Shown here one piece after another: positions 8,986-17,568 of a stretch of DNA of 29,878 nucleotides. The position numbers were made by a program, and so were the translations under genes. Below the pieces are notes generated by a model. The model was not told the origin of the DNA. It saw only the letters and a list, made by a program, of their open reading frames with translations, and did no database searches. Positions within the stretch are counted from its first letter, which is position 1; every line of letters begins with the position of its first letter. Source of the stretch: CAZUGA01 sp964626505 (GTDB taxonomy: Bacteria; Pseudomonadota; Gammaproteobacteria; Methylococcales; UBA1147); the NCBI GenBank assembly GCA_964626505.1, contig CAZVFR010000005.1:1-29878 (forward strand), given 5' to 3'.

Positions 8986-9237
8986 CTACTGCTGCTGTTC
9001 CAGTTCGTTACCGTCGTCCGCCCTTGGCACACGAACTTGTCGCGCGGGCACAATTGTGGATATTGCGTGCTTGTATACCATCTGACTAATAGAGTTTTTA
9101 AGCATTACAACATATTGATCGAATGAATCGATTTTGCCTTGTAATTTAATACCGTTCACCAAATAGATTGACACCGGTATGTGCTCTTTACGTAATGCGT
9201 TAAGAAATGGATCTTGCAAATTTTGCCCCTTAGACAT
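8986..9237 (-). CDS. hfq: RNA chaperone Hfq
   Basis: Hfq forms a Sm-fold hexameric ring that binds small RNAs and A- and U-rich mRNA segments and promotes their pairing. The 83-residue product has the Sm1 region (GQNLQDPFLNALRKE, VSIYLVNGIKLQGKIDSFDQ) and the Sm2 signature YKHAISTIVPARQV. The tail after residue 70 is short and Gln-rich. An excellent ribosome-binding site, AGGAG, lies 8 bases before the ATG. The order miaA-hfq-hflX-hflK-hflC is conserved in gammaproteobacteria. The 287-base gap to miaA leaves room for a dedicated promoter. Confidence 0.98.
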   Translation of the reverse strand: MSKGQNLQDPFLNALRKEHIPVSIYLVNGIKLQGKIDSFDQYVVMLKNSISQMVYKHAISTIVPARQVRVPRADDGNELEQQQ

Positions 9238-9314
9238 CCGTCTTTCTCCTTATTTTTATTCCGGTAACTTTGATCAGAAAATCAGATTCGCTGGAACAGT
9301 CCGAATTTATCCAA

Positions 9315-9323
9315 ATTTTACCA
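9315..9323 (-). promoter_or_regulatory. Candidate extended -10 promoter for hfq
   Basis: On the minus strand TGG-TAAAAT gives an extended -10 element, with TAAAAT at 9315-9320. No good -35 hexamer lies at 17 bases, as is common for extended -10 promoters. A start near 9308 would give an hfq leader of about 70 bases ending in the AGGAG site. This is a plausible but unproven call in an A+T-rich interval. Confidence 0.35.
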
Positions 9324-9524
9324 CATTTCGATAGTAAATTGACCCGACTCTTAACATCGCCCCTCATCAGCCGTATTACGACTGCTTTTCGCAAATGAAT
9401 CTGATAACTACCCTATATCAATATTTTAGTTTTAAATTTTCGCAGCCATCCTATGCAGGTACTTTTTGTAGTTTTTCGGTACCAATAAACACACCGCAAA
9501 TAGCAATATGTGTATGAGAGTACT

Positions 9525-10442
9525 CTACAACACAAATGGTTCCAAGTCCCGCATTATTAAATTTTGTAAATTGGCATCACCGGTACGGTAAATGTAGGGA
9601 CTAGACTCCTTTCGTAACCAGGTCATCTGCCGTTTGGCTAGTTGACGTGTTGCGATAATACCTCGTTCGACCATTGTGTTTTTATCGAACTCACCGTGCA
9701 GATAAGACCAAACTTGTCGATAACCAACAGCACGAACCGCGGGTTTGCTTGCGTTTAAATCCCCGCGATCGATCATGCTTTTGACTTCTTCGATTAATCC
9801 CCGCTCTAGCATATCAATAAAACGGGTTTTAATACGTTCGTGCAAATCATTCCTATTGCCGGGCATTAGGACAAGATTTACCATGCGAAACGGTAAATCA
9901 AGCTGTGGCGAGGCTTCGCATAGTTCGGTCAAGGATTTTCCTGTTATCTCATAGACTTCCAGCGCGCGTTGTATTCTCTGTGGGTCATTAGGGTGAATAC
10001 GGGCGGCCGCGACCGGATCAATCGCCTGCAACCGCGCGTGCATCGCCGACCAACCAAGATTTCTGCCTTGCTCATCAATGTTTCGCCGTACCTCTGGATT
10101 GGCCGCGGGCAACTCGGCTAAGCCATGCTGCAGTGCTCGGAAATACAGCATGGTACCGCCAACCAGTAGCGGCATCTTGCCTCGCTCATGGATTTCATCA
10201 ATTAGAGCAAGCGCCCTTTGACGAAATTGCCCGGTTGAAAACGACTCCGCCGGGTCCAGGATATCGATCAGGTGGTGCATGATGCCGCATTGTTCTTCGA
10301 GTGTTGGTTTCGCGGTACCTATGTCCATTCCCTGGTAAACCATGGCCGAATCCACGCTGATGATCTCGCAGTTTAGATTGCGCGCTAGCGTTACGCCGAG
10401 AACCGTTTTACCGGACGCGGTCGGCCCCATCAAGCAAAGCAC
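9525..10442 (-). CDS. miaA: tRNA dimethylallyltransferase
   Basis: MiaA transfers a dimethylallyl group to adenine 37 of tRNAs that read U-starting codons. Visible motifs are the P-loop LMGPTASGKT, then ISVDSAMVYQGMDIGTAKP for the DxxQ-type active site, HHLIDILDP, LVGGTMLYFRAL, the NDPQRIQRALEVY segment and KRQMTWLR near the end. The reading frame stays open up to an ATG at 10571, which would overlap mutL by 107 bases. Family proteins usually have only a few residues before MGPTASGKT, so GTG at 10442 (305 residues) is preferred. TTG at 10433 and ATG at 10430 are alternatives. With the 10442 start the gene begins 22 bases after the mutL stop. Confidence 0.94.
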   Translation of the reverse strand: MLCLMGPTASGKTVLGVTLARNLNCEIISVDSAMVYQGMDIGTAKPTLEEQCGIMHHLIDILDPAESFSTGQFRQRALALIDEIHERGKMPLLVGGTMLYFRALQHGLAELPAANPEVRRNIDEQGRNLGWSAMHARLQAIDPVAAARIHPNDPQRIQRALEVYEITGKSLTELCEASPQLDLPFRMVNLVLMPGNRNDLHERIKTRFIDMLERGLIEEVKSMIDRGDLNASKPAVRAVGYRQVWSYLHGEFDKNTMVERGIIATRQLAKRQMTWLRKESSPYIYRTGDANLQNLIMRDLEPFVL

Positions 10443-10464
10443 CAGAGGCGAATCCGTACCCAGC

Positions 10465-12264
10465 CTATTGGCCTCGAAGAAAAAATTTATCCAACTCTTT
10501 CGCGCCGAGTTCAACCCAGGTCGGTCGCCCGTGACTGCACTGACCGCTATTTTCCGTGGATTCCATTTCACGCAACAGCGCGTTCATTTCCGTTTGAGTC
10601 AGTTTCCGATGGGCTCTAATCGATCCGTGGCACGCGATACTGGACAATATTTCATTTACCTTTTGTTCGACTTGCGTACTGGTTCCCATGGCTTGAATAT
10701 CGGCTAACACATCACGCACTAGACGTTCTACATCTCCGTTCGCAACTTGCGCCGGTACCGAACGTATGACCAAGCTGTCAACGCCTGCCCTGTCCAGTTC
10801 AATACCGAGACTCAACAGTTTCTCACTCGCATCGGCGGCCACTTCCGCTTCCGATTCTGCTACCGCAATGCGTAAAGGCAACAACAGGGGTTGCGAGGGC
10901 ACTGCACCACTCGCATACTGCTGTTTCAACTTTTCGTAGTTTATGCGCTCATGAGCCGCGTGCGCATCGACCAAAATCAACCCAGTTTTAGACTCAGCAA
11001 GAATATAAATATTGTGCAAATGAGCTATCGCATAGCCCAGCGGGGGCACCTCGTCGCGACGCTCTACCGGATCCGAATCTACCACAGATGCCGCGGTCGG
11101 TCGTTCCCCGGACAAGATTGCATAAGATTCTATCTGTTCACTAACACGCAGAGGAAGCGAGGATTGGACCGGTGACCGACTGGGAGGAGTGTTGCTTGAT
11201 GCCCTGGGAGTCGACGCATTTTCGTGCGCTTGTTCGCGGCTAATCTCGATTACTTTTGGATCACCCGGCCGAACCGCCGCAAGCGAACGTTGCAAACTGC
11301 GAAACAAAAAATCATGGATCGAACGGCTGTCGCGAAATCGCACCTCCATTTTCGCCGGATGCGCATTCACATCTACCCGGCACGGGTCAAGCTCCAGATA
11401 CAAAATAAAAACCGGATAGCGGCCGTGCATTAATACATCCTGATAAGCTTGGCGCACCGCATGCGCAATCAATTTATCCTTGACCAGACGACCATTAACG
11501 TAAAAATATTGCATGTCACCCTGACTGCGTGAAAATGTCGGCAGGCCGACCCATCCCGACAAACGTAGCCCCGACGCTTCAACATCAATAACCAAAGCAT
11601 TTTCCAAAAACGTGGGTCCACAAACCCAAGCCACGCGCTTTTGCTTGAGTGCATCTGCCCGAGCATCAATATCTACAATTTTTCGTTGGTTATGACTCAA
11701 AACAAAGCTGACATCGAAGCGACTCAAAGCCAAGCGCTTTACGATAGTCTCAAGGTGGTTGAACTCGGTTTTTTCGGTGCGCAGAAACTTGCGGCGCGCC
11801 GGGATATTGTAGAATAAATCACGTACTTCGACGGTGGTCCCACCAGGAAGAGCGTCCGGCGCTAAGTGAAACTCCGATTCGCTTCCGTCCGCGGATACGC
11901 GCCAGGCACAATCTGAGGCTTTTGTGCGCGACACAAGCGACAGTTTCGCTACCGCGCTGATGCTCGGCAACGCCTCTCCGCGAAACCCCATACTGAGGAC
12001 ATTCTCAAGATCGGCGAGCGATGCAATTTTGCTTGTCGCATGCCGCGATAAGGCCAGCGGCAAGTCTTCCTTTTCAATTCCACTGCCATCGTCCCGAACT
12101 CGAATCAAACTAATACCGCCTTGCTCAACTTCGATCAAAATCTGACCGGCGCCTGCATCAAAGCTATTTTCCACCAGCTCTTTGACAATTGACGCCGGAC
12201 GTTCAATGACTTCGCCAGCAGCAATTTGGTTGACTAGTTGGGGGGGTAATTGTCGAATTTTCAT
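10465..12264 (-). CDS. mutL: DNA mismatch repair protein MutL
   Basis: MutL is the GHKL ATPase that links MutS mismatch recognition to strand removal. The 599-residue protein has the N-terminal ATPase domain: IAAGEVIERPASIVKELVEN, then DDGSGI, RHATSKI and GFRGEALPSI. A transducer domain (FYVNGRLV, DVNAHPAKMEVRF), a low-complexity linker (about 340-405) and a C-terminal domain follow. The C-terminal domain carries DAHAAHERINYE (433-444), close to the endonuclease consensus DQHAX2EX4E, plus ACHGSIR (544-550) and CSHGRP (576-581). These are marks of latent nicking endonucleases and are absent from E. coli MutL. The gene lies between amiB and miaA as in Pseudomonas. Confidence 0.97.
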   Translation of the reverse strand: MKIRQLPPQLVNQIAAGEVIERPASIVKELVENSFDAGAGQILIEVEQGGISLIRVRDDGSGIEKEDLPLALSRHATSKIASLADLENVLSMGFRGEALPSISAVAKLSLVSRTKASDCAWRVSADGSESEFHLAPDALPGGTTVEVRDLFYNIPARRKFLRTEKTEFNHLETIVKRLALSRFDVSFVLSHNQRKIVDIDARADALKQKRVAWVCGPTFLENALVIDVEASGLRLSGWVGLPTFSRSQGDMQYFYVNGRLVKDKLIAHAVRQAYQDVLMHGRYPVFILYLELDPCRVDVNAHPAKMEVRFRDSRSIHDFLFRSLQRSLAAVRPGDPKVIEISREQAHENASTPRASSNTPPSRSPVQSSLPLRVSEQIESYAILSGERPTAASVVDSDPVERRDEVPPLGYAIAHLHNIYILAESKTGLILVDAHAAHERINYEKLKQQYASGAVPSQPLLLPLRIAVAESEAEVAADASEKLLSLGIELDRAGVDSLVIRSVPAQVANGDVERLVRDVLADIQAMGTSTQVEQKVNEILSSIACHGSIRAHRKLTQTEMNALLREMESTENSGQCSHGRPTWVELGAKELDKFFLRGQ

Positions 12265-12356
12265 CGTTACCGAACGCTGGCAACCTACACGCTAAAAACC
12301 GACTGATTTTACTCTAAACTATAGGGTTGGGCTACACGCGAGTACTTCCGCCCAAA

Positions 12357-13925
12357 TTATATGGGTGGAGTCCTAACTTCCTTCCGGGATTTCCAGAACC
12401 TGGCCAATCCGGATATTACTACTCGAAAGCGCATTGGCGAGCTGCAATCGCTTAGTACTGACACCGTATTGTTGAGCAATTCCCAAAGGGTTTCGCCGCG
12501 TGAGATCGTATGCTGGCGTGCAGCGATGCGCGTGCCGGGAGGCGCATATACAGCAAAATAGTCTTGCAGACCACGGAATACTGCCTTGGCCAAACGCTTT
12601 TGATAGGCCGGAGTTATCAATTTCTTCTCTTCGGCGGGATTTGATATAAACGCGGTTTCCACCAAAATTGACGGGATGTCAGGCGATTTCAACACTACAA
12701 ATCCCGCGCTTTGAACAGTTTTCTTGTGTACAACCCCCATACTCTTAAGATTTCTCAAAACCTTCGCGGCAACATCACTACTGGCTTCCTGGGTTGCGGT
12801 TTGGGATAAATCCAACAGAACCGAGGCGAGCATGTCGTCTTTGTCATCCAAGCTTACGCCGCCTACAAGATCCGCCGCGTTTTCATGTGCGACCAGCGAC
12901 TTCCATCTTGCTGCTTCGCGGGAGGCTCCGCGGCTGGAAAGCGTGAATACCGACGATCCCTTGACGGTAGATTTTTTGAACGCGTCTGCATGAATCGATA
13001 CAAATAAATCGGCTTTTGCGCGCCTGGCTTTTTTCATGCGTTCGCGCAAACCCACATAATTATCGCCCTTGCGAATCATGACCGGACGCATACCGGGTTC
13101 AACACGAATCAATGCTTCCAGTTTTTTAGCTATGGCCAGAACTACGTCTTTCTCGCGGGTTCCTTTAGGGCCTCGCGCTCCAGGGTCGTTGCCACCATGG
13201 CCCGCATCAATAGCGACAATTACTTCTCGAAGTTTAGGCGCCCATTTGGTGACCTTTAATTTAGTCTTGGCTTTACTTCTCCTTGCCGACGCTACGTCAA
13301 CAGCAATCCGTGGTTTCACCCAAGTCTTAATTTTCGCGGGAGAATTTACTTTCGCAACGCGAGCTACTTGAGCATCATTTTTTTTGAGTCTAACGGTACT
13401 CGGCTTGGATTTAGCGATTACGGGCGTTGATCTTGGGTCAGATTTACGTATCGAAGCAATAATTTTCTTAGCTTGCTTATTGGACCTTTTGTCATTTTTA
13501 ACTAATACATGCTGGGATTTGATACCGCCAGGCTCATATAAATCCAAAACCAAGCGATGTCCGTAGGTTCCGCTAGGCGATAAAAGAAAACTATCCGTTT
13601 TTACCGATTTCTTAAGGTCAATAACAAAACGAACATCGGTTTTATTTCGAATCCCACTGCGTACACCGGAAAATACCTTATGAGCTGCTCCGGGCTGGGA
13701 AATTTTGCCGGATAATCGGGCATTCTTGAGATCGATGACAACCCGCCTGGGGTTATCCAGTAAAAATATACTTCGTTCCAAAGGTGAGGAAAGATCAAAT
13801 ACGAAACGTGTATATTCCGCTGCGGTAGAAAACCGCACAGACTTAATTGCTGAATCTTCCGCGCTCACGCCTGCTGCAAGCAGCATGAAGAAAACACCAA
13901 TTAACAAAAAGACTATTTTTCGCAT
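12357..13925 (-). CDS. amiB: N-acetylmuramoyl-L-alanine amidase (AmiB/AmiC type), frameshifted at its LysM end
   Basis: This is a periplasmic zinc amidase that cleaves the peptide from N-acetylmuramic acid during septum splitting. It has a signal peptide (MRKIVFLLIGVFFMLLAAGVSA) and an AMIN domain (about 25-135). A Lys/Arg-rich linker and an Amidase_3 domain follow, with zinc and catalytic residues in IDAGHGGNDPGA, GTREKDVV, SIHAD and VETAFISN. A LysM repeat starts HTISRGETLW and then loses frame. With one base added to the GGG at 12482-12484 (minus strand), the frame continues as GIAQQYGVSTKRL and later IRIGQVLEIPEGS. That is a complete LysM ending with TAG at 12373-12375. As it stands the frame runs on to 12357 with unrelated residues. 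ATG at 13925 is preferred over TTG at 13931. Confidence 0.93.
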   Translation of the reverse strand: MRKIVFLLIGVFFMLLAAGVSAEDSAIKSVRFSTAAEYTRFVFDLSSPLERSIFLLDNPRRVVIDLKNARLSGKISQPGAAHKVFSGVRSGIRNKTDVRFVIDLKKSVKTDSFLLSPSGTYGHRLVLDLYEPGGIKSQHVLVKNDKRSNKQAKKIIASIRKSDPRSTPVIAKSKPSTVRLKKNDAQVARVAKVNSPAKIKTWVKPRIAVDVASARRSKAKTKLKVTKWAPKLREVIVAIDAGHGGNDPGARGPKGTREKDVVLAIAKKLEALIRVEPGMRPVMIRKGDNYVGLRERMKKARRAKADLFVSIHADAFKKSTVKGSSVFTLSSRGASREAARWKSLVAHENAADLVGGVSLDDKDDMLASVLLDLSQTATQEASSDVAAKVLRNLKSMGVVHKKTVQSAGFVVLKSPDIPSILVETAFISNPAEEKKLITPAYQKRLAKAVFRGLQDYFAVYAPPGTRIAARQHTISRGETLWELLNNTVSVLSDCSSPMRFRVVISGLARFWKSRKEVRTPPI

Positions 13926-14212
13926 TCCCAAGCACCGTAGGCCCGCCTAACAATTTGATACCAAACTGTTATTCGCGTATAAAATCTCACCAAATCTAAT
14001 TAAAGCGCCCCTTCCCGAGCTAAGCCGAATCGGTTGCAATCTGAAACGACGCCATAGATGGCATTTTTAGGGCTTCCGTTTTTAAAGTATAGATCGAATT
14101 TTAGGCCACAGCCACGTGCCTGCCCCAAAAAAATACCAACCCTTAGCCATAAAATAGCTCGTTCCATAGTATTCTGCAAGTAAATACTTAACAACTAGAA
14201 CTAATACATTGT

Positions 14213-14677
14213 TTAATCATAATAAATTTGCTTCAAATTAGCTATGATTGCTTGGCCGATCACGGAATGCGTCACCCACTCCACGCACCTGCATTCGTTT
14301 AAACCGCTGAGCCGGATTTCCAAATCCGGGGCCGGCAAACTCTCCCTGCCTTTGTCGGGCCATTCTACAAAACATACAACATTTTCCGCGAAGTAATCGC
14401 GTATCCCGATCCACTCCAATTCTTCAGGATCTGACAAGCGGTATAGGTCAAAATGAATGACCTTGAATTTGTCGATTTCATACTCCTCGACTAACGTGAA
14501 GGTGGGACTTTTTACCGGCCCCCGATACCCACCTTCATTCAAAAAACCACGCACGCAAGTTGTTTTTCCAGCACCCAGATCACCATGAAGAAAGACCAAA
14601 CAAGGCTCACTCATGGCGCGGAACAGCGTTTTGCCAAAAGCTAATGTTGCGGATTCACCGTGGAGAATTTTGCTCAT
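14213..14677 (-). CDS. tsaE: tRNA threonylcarbamoyladenosine synthesis ATPase TsaE
   Basis: TsaE is the small P-loop ATPase that works with TsaB and TsaD to form t6A at position 37 of ANN-decoding tRNAs. The 154-residue product has the family length. Motifs are the Walker A HGDLGAGKTT (31-40), SPTFTLVEEY, HFDLYRL and FVEWPDKG. Its ATG overlaps the nnr stop by four bases (ATGA at 14674-14677), so translation is coupled to nnr. The pair nnr-tsaE upstream of amiB is a standard gammaproteobacterial cluster. Confidence 0.97.
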   Translation of the reverse strand: MSKILHGESATLAFGKTLFRAMSEPCLVFLHGDLGAGKTTCVRGFLNEGGYRGPVKSPTFTLVEEYEIDKFKVIHFDLYRLSDPEELEWIGIRDYFAENVVCFVEWPDKGRESLPAPDLEIRLSGLNECRCVEWVTHSVIGQAIIANLKQIYYD

Positions 14678-16164
14678 GGATTAACTAAATTACGCAAGTG
14701 CGGTAACAGATCACCGGCCAACAAACCGCGCTCTCCACGCTGCGCGGCTAAATCGGCCGCCGCGCCGTGAATGTACACTCCGATGCGGCTTGCATCGGCG
14801 ACAGAAAATCCTTGCGCTACCAATCCGGCTATTACGCCAGTTAAAACATCACCCATCCCACCACTCGCCATTCCCGGATTACCGGTAGGACAAATTTCGA
14901 GGCGAGCGCCATCATGAACCAATGTACCGGCTCCTTTTAAAATACAAATTCCGGCGTATTTTTCCTGCAAGCTTATCACCGCCTGAAATCGGTCTTTTCT
15001 AATCGTCAATGTATCGGCTTGCAGCAAGCGCGCTGCTTCGCCCGGGTGCGGAGTTAATACCCAATCGCAGTTTTGCCTGGGTGAAGCGGATAACAAATTC
15101 AAGGCGTCGGCGTCCACAACCATGGGAAGCCCCGACGCACATGCCTTTTCAAACAGCGCGACCGCCCACGGACTTTGGCCTAAGCCTGGACCTATACCAA
15201 CCACGGTAGCCTTAGCAAGCAAGCCATCCAAACCGCCCTCTTTGTCTACCCCGTGACACATCAATTCCGGTTGGCTAAGATTCAAGACAATCGCATGTTC
15301 ATCTCGGGTCGCAATACTGATCAATCCCGCACCCACACGTGCAGCTGCTCGCGCAGCTAGTATCGCCGCGCCGCTATACCCTAAATCTCCACCAACAATA
15401 AGCACGTGGCCGAAATGCCCCTTGTGCGCGGAACGAGGCCTGGGCTTGAAATTTGAGCAAGGCAGCGAAATCAGCGAAGCTGCCGGAGTTTGCAGTTGAA
15501 CGACTGCTTCAGGCACATCAAGCGAGGAAAACTCTATGCACCCAGCATAGTCAACGCCATCGCCAGTGTACAACCCCATCTTCGCGCCTATAAAACTCAC
15601 GGTGCAGTCCGCATGTACAGCCAAACCCATGGGGTATCCAGTATCGGCGTTCAAACCCGAGGGTATATCCAGTGCCAGAACCGGTTTTTCACAGCGATTA
15701 ATCGCTTCGATAACCTGCGCAAATGCGCCGCTAACATCACGATCCAATCCAGTACCCAGCAAGGCGTCAATAATCAAGTCATTTTCGCCTAGCAGATCTT
15801 CCGAGAAGTCCTTGACAACTGCCCCGGAATCGACGTACTCCCGGTAAACACTTGCAGCATCACCGGAAAGCTTTTCGGGTGGCACGATCGACAAAACCGA
15901 TACAAGCATGTCTTGCTCACGAGCCAAGCGTGCCACAACATAGCCATCTCCAGCATTGTTTCCGGCACCACACACAATCACAATACGGCGAACTTTGGGC
16001 CATCGTTCACGTATTACATGAAAAGCTGATTCTCCCGCGCGATGCATAAGCTTCAATCCAGGGATTGCGAGCTTATCTATAGCGTATCGATCCATAGCCC
16101 GAACTTGCGCGGCCGTATATACCCCCAGGAGGCACCCATCTGTGTTATGGTAAAATTTGTTCAC
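14674..16164 (-). CDS. nnr: Bifunctional NAD(P)H-hydrate epimerase and ADP-dependent dehydratase
   Basis: The enzyme repairs NAD(P)H that has been hydrated: the N-terminal half interconverts R and S epimers, and the C-terminal half dehydrates the S form using ADP. The N-terminal YjeF domain shows YTAAQVRAMDR, CGAGNNAGDGYVVAR and DALLGTGL. The C-terminal ribokinase-like domain shows KGHFGHVLIVGGDLGYSGA, IGPGLGQ, LTPHPGEAARLL, ILKGAGT and the signature NPGMASGGMGDVLTG. GTG at 16164 gives 496 residues, close to the roughly 500 of the family. The frame stays open further upstream, but that would overlap the promoter and start of the divergent gene at 16252. Confidence 0.95.
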   Translation of the reverse strand: MNKFYHNTDGCLLGVYTAAQVRAMDRYAIDKLAIPGLKLMHRAGESAFHVIRERWPKVRRIVIVCGAGNNAGDGYVVARLAREQDMLVSVLSIVPPEKLSGDAASVYREYVDSGAVVKDFSEDLLGENDLIIDALLGTGLDRDVSGAFAQVIEAINRCEKPVLALDIPSGLNADTGYPMGLAVHADCTVSFIGAKMGLYTGDGVDYAGCIEFSSLDVPEAVVQLQTPAASLISLPCSNFKPRPRSAHKGHFGHVLIVGGDLGYSGAAILAARAAARVGAGLISIATRDEHAIVLNLSQPELMCHGVDKEGGLDGLLAKATVVGIGPGLGQSPWAVALFEKACASGLPMVVDADALNLLSASPRQNCDWVLTPHPGEAARLLQADTLTIRKDRFQAVISLQEKYAGICILKGAGTLVHDGARLEICPTGNPGMASGGMGDVLTGVIAGLVAQGFSVADASRIGVYIHGAAADLAAQRGERGLLAGDLLPHLRNLVNP

Positions 16165-16251
16165 TATCCAAACTCTCGCTAACCTTATATCTTGAACGGC
16201 TCGACCCCGGTAACATACCCACTTGTCGAGAACCACTTTAAAGGGGAAGCC

Positions 16252-16716
16252 ATGGATTTACCAATCGCAATTACTGTACACATTCTTTCCGCCATCATCT
16301 GGGTGGGCGGCATGTTTTTCGCCTACACTATCGTTCGGCCCTGCGCCGGAAATGTACTAGAGGGCCCCATACGATTAAAACTATGGTCTCAGATATTCAA
16401 GCGATTTTTTCGTTGGGTCTGGCTGGCCGTGATTGTATTGCTGTTTAGTGGATATTGGATGATATTTGTTGTCTATGGCGGGATGAAATTCGTTGGAATG
16501 CATGTCCACGCAATGAACGGCATCGCATGGCTAATGATTATTTTGTTTGTTTACCTGAATGTCGGCCCGGTTAAACAGCTACATAGGACTGTTTTGGCTG
16601 AAGATTGGGAAAATGCTGGGCAGGCTTTAGCAAAAACCCGACAAATCGTCGCGATAAACCTTGCGCTGGGCTTAGCCACTGTAATCATCGCGACAGGCGG
16701 GAAATATCTAATATAA
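16252..16716 (+). CDS. CopD-like four-helix inner membrane protein
   Basis: The 154-residue protein has four predicted membrane segments. The first (ITVHILSAIIWVGGMFFAY) carries a His and Trp in the pattern common to CopD-family proteins, and a second His pair occurs in MHVHAMNGIAW. CopD proteins are linked to copper handling, and small relatives resemble cytochrome-like membrane proteins; the exact job here is unknown. ATG at 16252 is chosen because AAGGGGAAGCC lies directly before it, a strong ribosome-binding site. An upstream in-frame ATG at 16192 has none. It is the only protein gene on the plus strand and is divergent from nnr, with 87 bases between the starts. Confidence 0.85.
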   Translation: MDLPIAITVHILSAIIWVGGMFFAYTIVRPCAGNVLEGPIRLKLWSQIFKRFFRWVWLAVIVLLFSGYWMIFVVYGGMKFVGMHVHAMNGIAWLMIILFVYLNVGPVKQLHRTVLAEDWENAGQALAKTRQIVAINLALGLATVIIATGGKYLI

Positions 16717-16814
16717 TTCCCGACGCGTCAGCTTACTCTTAAATTCACCCAATTGCGGCTTCACAAAAATGCCCGGAGCGTTTATGAGCAACCAAAGGCT
16801 GGAACGAATAGGCT

Positions 16815-17357
16815 TTATGAGGCAGAAGAGTCGACTGTCGCCAACTGCGCGGCCGGAGAATCGACGTGATTATGAGCCGGATTTACACTCACCGAGCGCC
16901 CCATGCAGTTGCTCAAGGTAAGAGTTGGTGGGTTAAGTGCAAAAGTAACCGGCATCAATTTACTTAATACGCTCAAACCAAGTATCTGCCGGGTACCTTC
17001 CGGAAAAACAGCAACTTCAACATCTCTAATAACACATTTTTCGGCTAAAACAACTTGGGTGATTCTATAAACCGGCACAATCATGGTGGCGCCGTTAGCT
17101 AATACACCTTCAAGCCTTTTCACATACTCCGCATGACCGCTTTGTTTGAGCTGGGCCAACGTGGTTTCGCTGATCGTGCTGTAGCCCGATCCGGTATCGA
17201 CCAGAAACGAGGAATCACCAGACCCCTCTATGTGTCCATCTACATAATAGGTATTAGTTCCTATAGTCTTCAGAGAAACCTGTTGTGTCGTACTATCAGC
17301 GAACGCGGACGAACAAACCAACAAACCTATCAACCAGACCTTGACTAACCTAAACAA
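16815..17357 (-). CDS. Periplasmic retropepsin-like aspartic protease
   Basis: This is a clan AA aspartic protease of the retroviral type, in which a single DTG motif per chain requires dimerisation. The active-site segment is SFLVDTGSGYSTIS, followed by the flap region (EGVLANGATMIVPVYR) and the hydrophobic-hydrophobic-Gly motif ILGLSVLSK. With TTG at 17357 as start, the first 20 residues (MFRLVKVWLIGLLVCSSAFA) form a signal peptide cut by signal peptidase I. GGAG lies 8 bases before this TTG, which favours it over another TTG at 17375. The predicted product is 180 residues with a disordered C-terminus. The substrate is unknown. The gene is convergent with the CopD-like gene and 211 bases downstream of the L,D-transpeptidase gene. 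Confidence 0.85.
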   Translation of the reverse strand: MFRLVKVWLIGLLVCSSAFADSTTQQVSLKTIGTNTYYVDGHIEGSGDSSFLVDTGSGYSTISETTLAQLKQSGHAEYVKRLEGVLANGATMIVPVYRITQVVLAEKCVIRDVEVAVFPEGTRQILGLSVLSKLMPVTFALNPPTLTLSNCMGRSVSVNPAHNHVDSPAAQLATVDSSAS

Positions 17358-17568
17358 ATTATTTTCTCCGAGCAACCAATATCGCGTAACCTAAAGGTTA
17401 GTTTAGACAATTTCTCGGGAAATTCCTGCTTCGTCAGCCCTGGGCAGCGTAATTGTGAGGTCAATCAAAGAATTGAATCAGAGTGCGAAAACTTGCCCAG
17501 CACCCGTAAAAACACTGCACCTAAACGTAACACCAAGATCACCCAATCCACACTTCTAACCGCGCTAT

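Noticed and set aside
9240..9524. Possible hairpin GGTAC...GTACC in the miaA-hfq gap as a terminator
   Set aside because: The stem is only 5 bp, the loop is long and A-rich, and no T-run follows.
14000..14194. A 64-residue minus-strand frame in the tsaE-amidase gap
   Set aside because: It has no good ribosome-binding site, no family resemblance and the base composition of non-coding DNA.
17310..17357. Possible lipobox (LLVC) in the retropepsin signal peptide
   Set aside because: The residue before Cys is Val, not Gly, Ala or Ser. A signal peptidase I site (AFA) follows soon after.
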